This document shows positions 6,587-10,099 of a stretch of 10,099 bases of DNA, piece by piece (positions within the stretch are counted from its first letter, which is position 1; each line of letters begins with the position of its first letter). Below the pieces are notes generated by a model. It was not told where the DNA came from. It worked only from the letters and a program-made list of their open reading frames with translations, and ran no database searches. The DNA is from Myxococcales bacterium (GTDB lineage: Bacteria > Myxococcota_A > Polyangia > Polyangiales > Houyiibacteriaceae). The DNA lies in contig JABDJF010000260.1 in assembly GCA_013002645.1 (NCBI GenBank), forward strand, positions 1 to 10,099, given 5' to 3'. Position numbers and translations under genes: made by a program.

Positions 6587-7189
6587 CTAGAAGTCGCGCG
6601 GCGGCGCTACACGGTTTGGCGGTGGGCGCCACATCAACCACATGGTTGGTCCACCTTTTCCGATCTGTAGCTCGTCTCGTACCTCGAATCCGTGTCGGCG
6701 ATAGTAGGGCACGTTCTCACGGTTGGAGCTTTCGAGGTACGCGGGCATTTGTTCCGCGTCGCACTTGACGAGCACTTCGCGCATGAGCGCCGAGCCCACT
6801 CCGAGGCCTCTTGCCTCCCTTCGCGTGCCAATCGTGAACAAGTAGTAGTGCGGCTCCTGGGGATGGTGCTTCTCCATCGTGCTGAGCAAGGAGACAGCGC
6901 GCAAGAGACTTCGTGGGCCGAACTCGAGGAGCCCTTTTGCGAGCACACCGACGCTGATTGGGGAGTCGAGTTCGGTCCCTGGAGGCAGCCATGACGCTGC
7001 GCCGCTGCCGTCTTCAGCGACGTAGGTGTACTGATGCGCCAGGCAGGACGGGACGGTGAGCTCAAAGGCAAACCCTGGGTAGCTCGTCTTCGGCGACACC
7101 CACTTCATGATGGGGTCTTCCTGGAATGCATCCGTTAATGCGTCGATGACTAGGGGAGTGTCCTCCTGGTTCGCTTTCCGAATCCGCAT
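6587..7189 (-). CDS. GNAT-family N-acetyltransferase
   Basis: A 200-residue protein of the GCN5-related N-acetyltransferase superfamily, which transfers acetyl from acetyl-CoA to an amine. It begins MRIRKANQEDTPLVIDALTDAF, the usual first strand and helix. The acetyl-CoA pyrophosphate-binding loop R-G-L-G-V-G is at residues 127-132 after YYLFTIGTRREA. It is followed by AYLESSNRENVPYYRRHGFEV (150-170), the typical late motif with Asn and Tyr. Such members often resemble puromycin- or drug-type acetyltransferases, but the substrate cannot be read from the sequence. An in-frame GTG at 7225 would add 12 residues (RHHQCACYWVP) unlike the family, so ATG 7189 is chosen, though no strong ribosome-binding site precedes either. 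Cytoplasmic. It is divergent from the acyl-CoA dehydrogenase fragment. Confidence 0.87.
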   Translation of the reverse strand: MRIRKANQEDTPLVIDALTDAFQEDPIMKWVSPKTSYPGFAFELTVPSCLAHQYTYVAEDGSGAASWLPPGTELDSPISVGVLAKGLLEFGPRSLLRAVSLLSTMEKHHPQEPHYYLFTIGTRREARGLGVGSALMREVLVKCDAEQMPAYLESSNRENVPYYRRHGFEVRDELQIGKGGPTMWLMWRPPPNRVAPPRDF

Positions 7190-7245
7190 GGGCACCCAAT
7201 AGCACGCGCATTGATGGTGTCGCACAGAGCCGACCGAGGAGTTTC

Positions 7246-7440
7246 ATGGTCCACTACAAGAGCAACCTACGCGACATTCAATTCAACTTGTTCGAGTACA
7301 GCCGCACGCAGGACGTGATGGGCCGCGGGGCGTTCGAGGACATGGACGAGGAGACCGCCCGCAACGTGTTGGTCAGGCCGTTTGTAGTTACTAGGTTCTG
7401 TTCGCGGTCGTTCTACTCGGAATCCAGTACACCAGCTTGA
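7246..7440 (+). pseudogene. Acyl-CoA dehydrogenase, N-terminal fragment
   Basis: The first 43 or so codons (MVHYKSNLRDIQFNLFEY, then GRGAFEDMDEETARNVLV) match the start of FAD-dependent acyl-CoA dehydrogenases that carry the short AcylCoA_DH_N domain, involved in fatty-acid beta-oxidation. The ATG has a good GAGGAG five bases upstream, so the 5' end looks native. After about 7374 the frame changes to unrelated sequence (RPFVVTRFCSRSF...) and stops at 7438. The intact enzymes are close to 600 residues, so over 90 percent is missing, including the whole catalytic domain. This is the remnant of a deletion or rearrangement and not a functional enzyme. A 64-residue peptide might still be translated. 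Confidence 0.72.
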
Positions 7441-7583
7441 TCCTCCCACTCCCGAGCGCCCCGTCCGAGCTCGGCGTGATGACGCTCAACTCGTACGTCG
7501 CGCTCGCGGCCGCAGCGTGGTTTGTCGATTACAAGTCAGAAGTTCGCGCGATCAGGAAGCTACGGCCTTTGCGTAGTCCCTGA
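7395..7583 (+). pseudogene. Possible C-terminal scrap of a membrane protein
   Basis: In a frame different from the acyl-CoA dehydrogenase stub, sequence opens just after a TAG at 7392. It reads VLFAVVLLGIQYTSLILPL, then a polar turn (PSAPSELGVMTLNSY), a second hydrophobic stretch VALAAAAWFVDY, and a basic end stopping at 7581-7583. It has no start codon of its own at the front and would overlap the end of the convergent NmrA-like gene by about 30 bp. I do not recognise the family. The helix-turn-helix hydrophobic pattern suggests the tail of a multi-pass protein brought next to the dehydrogenase stub by a deletion, but chance is possible. Confidence 0.3.
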
Positions 7584-8430
7584 CGGAGATCATCGAAAGG
7601 CCGTACGTCCTGATGGTTGCATCCATGTCGATCGGATCTCCGTGGGCACATTGCAGCATCAATCCCGCGAAGGACTGTTGAAGCGGGTCGGAGGCCGCCG
7701 AGCGCTGTTCTTCAAGGTCGGCCTCGGAAACGTGTTCCACTTCAAACTGCTTGCCAGTCACTTCTTCGAAGATCTTGACCACATCGTTTGGCGCCAGTTT
7801 CTCTCGGCCTCCGAACTGGATGACTTTGTTGTGGGAAGCGTCATTTTGAACCGCAGCAACAACCATATCGCCCACATTGGCAAACGACACGTAGCTCACG
7901 GGGTTCGAGCCGTCCCCGTAGAGTCGAGCCTTGGCGTTCTCGAAGTCAAAGCCGATTGCGGCGCTGAGCCAAATCTCCATGAACCAGCTAGCCTGGATGA
8001 TCGTATAGCCAATGCCGCTGTTCTTGAGCCGGTCTTCGACTGCGCGCTTCGCCTCGGTGAGAGCATACCGAACACTCGGGTCATCGCGGAACGAGATAAA
8101 GATGAACCGATCCACACCCGACTTCTTGGCTGCGTCGACGGCGTTGATCTGCCCTACTTTGTCTACACTCTCAATCGTGTCACCTTCGCGGCGCGAGAAA
8201 GTCGAGGAAGCCGTCGAGATAACGGTCTTGACCCCGTCCATGGCCGCCAAAAGAGACGCTTCGTCCTTGAGGTCGGCGACAACGGTGTCGATACCCTCGT
8301 CCGTCAGCTTCTTTACTTTCTCTGGATCGGAATCTTTCCTGACCATGGCTTTGACCGGATGCCCGGCCTTATTGAGCTTCATACAAACGTCAGCTCCAAG
8401 AAGACCCGTCGCTCCAATTACGAGATTCAT
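7552..8430 (-). CDS. NmrA-like atypical SDR, NAD(P)-binding protein
   Basis: A 292-residue protein of the extended/atypical short-chain dehydrogenase superfamily. The Rossmann nucleotide-binding motif GATGLLG is at residues 6-12 right after the first strand (NLVI). It is followed by an Arg (AMVRKDSDPEKV), as in NADP-preferring members, and by VVADLKDEASLLAAMDGVKTVIST, the Asp-Leu-Asp/Ala segment typical of NmrA/NAD(P)H-azoreductase-like proteins. The region RFIFISFRDDPSV and YALTEAKRAVEDRLKNSG corresponds to the usual active-site stretch, but the canonical YxxxK is not present in standard form, as in many atypical SDRs. It may be a redox sensor, isomerase or quinone/ubiquinone-related reductase; the substrate is unknown. 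The start at 8430 has a purine-rich AAGAGAG just upstream. It is convergent with the fragment region on its 3' side and divergent from the MBL gene. Confidence 0.88.
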   Translation of the reverse strand: MNLVIGATGLLGADVCMKLNKAGHPVKAMVRKDSDPEKVKKLTDEGIDTVVADLKDEASLLAAMDGVKTVISTASSTFSRREGDTIESVDKVGQINAVDAAKKSGVDRFIFISFRDDPSVRYALTEAKRAVEDRLKNSGIGYTIIQASWFMEIWLSAAIGFDFENAKARLYGDGSNPVSYVSFANVGDMVVAAVQNDASHNKVIQFGGREKLAPNDVVKIFEEVTGKQFEVEHVSEADLEEQRSAASDPLQQSFAGLMLQCAHGDPIDMDATIRTYGLSMISVRDYAKAVAS

Positions 8431-8851
8431 TGCTCTCTTCTTTCCTTATCGCTCATACATCTACAGGGGGGCATCGTGCGGCCGACGACGATATCCCACC
8501 GACGGGCGATTCTCAAGACAGTTAGGGGGTCACGTCTACGCATTACGCGCCGAACGCCGTGGCCCGAGCATTTGACCTGGCACCCCGGCACCTGGCGCCA
8601 TTTCGTCGCCAGCCGCGCCGCCCAGCGCGACGCCCGCGCGATTCGACTCGTGCGGCAACGAGAGCGGGCACGTGCTGATCGGGAAGTGGTTGTTGTAGAA
8701 GTGGCTGAGATCGTCGAGCCTCTACAAAACGAGCAGGTTGCCGGCATCTTCGAATATGCCCGTTGGCAGGCTGAGCAGTATCGCGCCGGCGCTTGGGCTG
8801 ATGGACGAACGAATCTTCACCCTCGCAGATCCACACACAAGCAGGATTACC
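8431..8851. other. Intergenic region between divergent genes, unexplained
   Basis: About 420 bp that must contain the promoters of the NmrA-like gene (leftward) and the MBL gene (rightward). A plus-strand frame stays open through 8859, but it is only the antisense frame of the NmrA-like gene running on, with no recognisable domain. An 8-bp palindrome TGGCGCCA lies at 8593-8600. I see no RNA gene, repeat or clear -35/-10 pair. Confidence 0.4.
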
Positions 8852-9718
8852 ATGAATAATAGAAGTCATCGTTTCAAGTTAGGGAGGTTCGAATGTATGG
8901 TCGTCAACGATGGTACCTTCGCCTATCCTCATCCTGCCGAGATATTCTTTGCCAACGCCCCCAAAGAGCGCCTCGAGCAGGTGCTAGGCGAACACAATCT
9001 CGATTTGAGGCAGTGGGAACATTATGTCAGCCCATACCCCAGCCTAGTGATCTACACGGGGCAACACCGGGTGCTTGTGGACACAGGTGCAGATGGTATG
9101 GCGCCAACCACTGGTAACCTGATTGAAAACCTGCAAGCCGGGGGAATTCGCCCCGAGGATATTGATGTCGTCATCGTCACGCACGGTCATCCAGACCACA
9201 TCGGTGGGAATATCGATAGTGAGGGCAAGCCAGCTTTCAAGAACGCCCGCTACGTCATGTGGAAAGACGAATGGGATTTCTGGATGTCAAAGCCCGACCT
9301 ATCGCAGATGCAGGTTGACGAACAGATCAAACAACTGCTGGTCACATTCGCACGCAATAATCTCCCGCCCATCGAAGGTCAGGTTGATCTGGTTGAGCAG
9401 GAATCGGAAATCGTCCCTGGTATCAACGCCGTCTCTGCTCCTGGGCACACACCAGGTCACATGGCAGTAGCCATTTCCTCAGAGGGCGAAAACCTGTTGT
9501 GCTTCTCCGACGCGGCGATCCATCCCATCCATTTGGAACAGCCCGATTGGTACTCCGTCTTTGACCTCGCGCCCGAACAAGCCCTGGCCAGTAAGCGTCG
9601 TCTTATGGAAAGGGCGGTAATCGAGGGGGCCCTGGTGTTTGCGTTTCATTTCTCCTTTCCAGGCCTCGGCCATATCGTCCAGAGGGGGGAGGAATGGCAG
9701 TGGCGACCGCTCAGTTGA
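8852..9718 (+). CDS. MBL-fold metallo-hydrolase
   Basis: A 288-residue metallo-beta-lactamase-fold hydrolase. The metal-binding signature is H111-G-H113-P-D115-H116 (VTHGHPDHIGG), followed by H199 in PGHTPGH, bridging Asp220 in CFSDAAIHP and His266 in FAFHFSFPG, so the dinuclear zinc site looks complete. VLVDTGAD (74-81) is the usual early strand. This branch contains lactonases and other hydrolases, including quorum-quenching AHL lactonases, but the sequence alone does not fix the substrate. The start at ATG 8852 follows CAGGA six bases upstream. An in-frame ATG at 8738 adds 38 residues of no family resemblance. No signal peptide, so cytoplasmic. A sampled 60-base line of this gene is about 53 percent G+C against about 62-63 percent in sampled lines of the cytochrome, hinting at transfer. 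Confidence 0.9.
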   Translation: MNNRSHRFKLGRFECMVVNDGTFAYPHPAEIFFANAPKERLEQVLGEHNLDLRQWEHYVSPYPSLVIYTGQHRVLVDTGADGMAPTTGNLIENLQAGGIRPEDIDVVIVTHGHPDHIGGNIDSEGKPAFKNARYVMWKDEWDFWMSKPDLSQMQVDEQIKQLLVTFARNNLPPIEGQVDLVEQESEIVPGINAVSAPGHTPGHMAVAISSEGENLLCFSDAAIHPIHLEQPDWYSVFDLAPEQALASKRRLMERAVIEGALVFAFHFSFPGLGHIVQRGEEWQWRPLS

Positions 9719-9880
9719 ATACGGGCATGATTTTGGCCGAGGCGACTCCTCCCTGCTGCGTTCATAAACATTCTGGAGTCACGGTGGCGCATTTGCGACG
9801 GCGTTGAGAACACTCGTGGATTGTTGAGTGGGTAGTGTGCACACGCGACATAACTCACGTCGGTTTGCCCTGTCCGTTAC
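9719..9880. other. Downstream region with small inverted repeats
   Basis: No gene seen. There is a perfect 10-bp palindrome GTGTGCACAC (9835-9844) and a loose CACTC/GAGTG repeat (9811-9815, 9826-9830). No T-tract terminator follows the MBL gene. Confidence 0.35.
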
Positions 9881-10078
9881 TCATCTCGCAAGGCCTGTAA
9901 GAATCCATGTGGCAAGGCTCAGCTCACGGTCGGACGCATGCGGATCGGCCAATGCGCGCCGAGCGAAGAGCTCGATGTCTTTCGGGACCACTGGTCCCAA
10001 AAGGGGGGTTACAGGAGCCTCGTCGAATCCCATCCCAAATCCCATCCCAAACCGGCCAAAACCATCCCATTTCGGCAC
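9881..10078 (-). CDS. Doubtful small ORF, hypothetical
   Basis: A 65-residue frame from GTG at 10078, closed upstream by a stop at 10088-10090. Internal ATG starts would give about 50-54 residues. The first third is low complexity (FGRFGMGFGMGFDE), produced by a 12-bp DNA repeat. The rest, VVPKDIELFARRALADPHAS then RELSLATWILTGL, reads like an ordinary soluble helical protein. No clear ribosome-binding site or known family. It may be a real small gene, the end of a decayed one, or a chance frame. It also contains the perfect inverted repeat GGGACCA-C-TGGTCCC (9984-9998). Confidence 0.25.
   Translation of the reverse strand: MPKWDGFGRFGMGFGMGFDEAPVTPLLGPVVPKDIELFARRALADPHASDRELSLATWILTGLAR
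10026..10049. repeat. 12-bp direct repeat, two perfect copies
   Basis: AATCCCATCCCA occurs at 10026-10037 and again at 10038-10049, with a partial third start (AA). CATCCCA recurs in relaxed form near 10063. This is slippage-prone sequence and encodes GMGF-type residues on the minus strand. Confidence 0.85.
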
Positions 10079-10099
10079 TTCGGCCGATCACGATTCACC

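Noticed and set aside
7522..8859. Plus-strand 445-residue open frame
   Set aside because: It is antisense to the NmrA-like gene for most of its length. GC-rich codon bias keeps the opposite strand open. No domain is recognised.
94..10000. Shared 11-base word ACTGGTCCCAA at 94-104 and 9990-10000, considered as flanking repeats
   Set aside because: Matches of this length are expected by chance in a 10-kb window, and the surrounding bases do not match.

Overview
The window looks like chromosomal DNA of a high-GC Gram-negative bacterium. Myxococcota or a related former deltaproteobacterial lineage (or Binatota) is the best guess. The main evidence is the secreted multihaem cytochrome. Its tail carries cysteine-rich repeats, a segment of the 'DGVDNDCD..VDCDDADC' type and a 'GDGVCDAGEDCENC' type segment, and such tails are common in secreted proteins of those groups. 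The lineage is inferred from these protein styles, not from a marker gene.

Layout. The left edge holds the 3' part of a tRNA-Arg(CCG) gene (1-44). Next comes a broken tRNA whose last 28 bases match the 3' end of initiator tRNA-fMet, directly followed by an intrinsic terminator (211-319). A minus-strand four-helix membrane protein of unknown function (332-781) is divergent, across about 300 bp, from the largest gene, a five-CxxCH secreted cytochrome with a cysteine-rich tail (1084-3567). A structured non-coding stretch with a strong terminator follows (3568-3835).

Four minus-strand genes come next. A small exported His/Tyr/Pro-rich protein (4549-5202) may be co-transcribed with an SRPBCC-fold protein (3836-4468). 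A YdjM/DUF457-like membrane protein (5793-6434) and a GNAT acetyltransferase (6587-7189) lie further right. The 590 bp between 5203 and 5792 has no convincing gene but several inverted repeats. At 7246-7583 there are gene scraps: the N-terminus of an acyl-CoA dehydrogenase with a good ribosome-binding site, abruptly replaced by unrelated sequence, and an open frame resembling a membrane-protein end. An NmrA-like SDR protein (7552-8430, minus) and an MBL-fold metallohydrolase (8852-9718, plus) are divergent across about 420 bp. The last 380 bp hold at most a doubtful small ORF.

No defence system, CRISPR array, IS element or biosynthetic cluster is visible. The parts most worth a second look are the broken initiator-tRNA-like sequence with its terminator, the cytochrome/Cys-rich fusion with a very recent internal 153-bp duplication, the structured gap at 5203-5792, and the gene-fragment junction near 7375. 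Apart from the possible two-gene operon at 3836-5202, the genes look like unrelated accessory or housekeeping functions and not one pathway.
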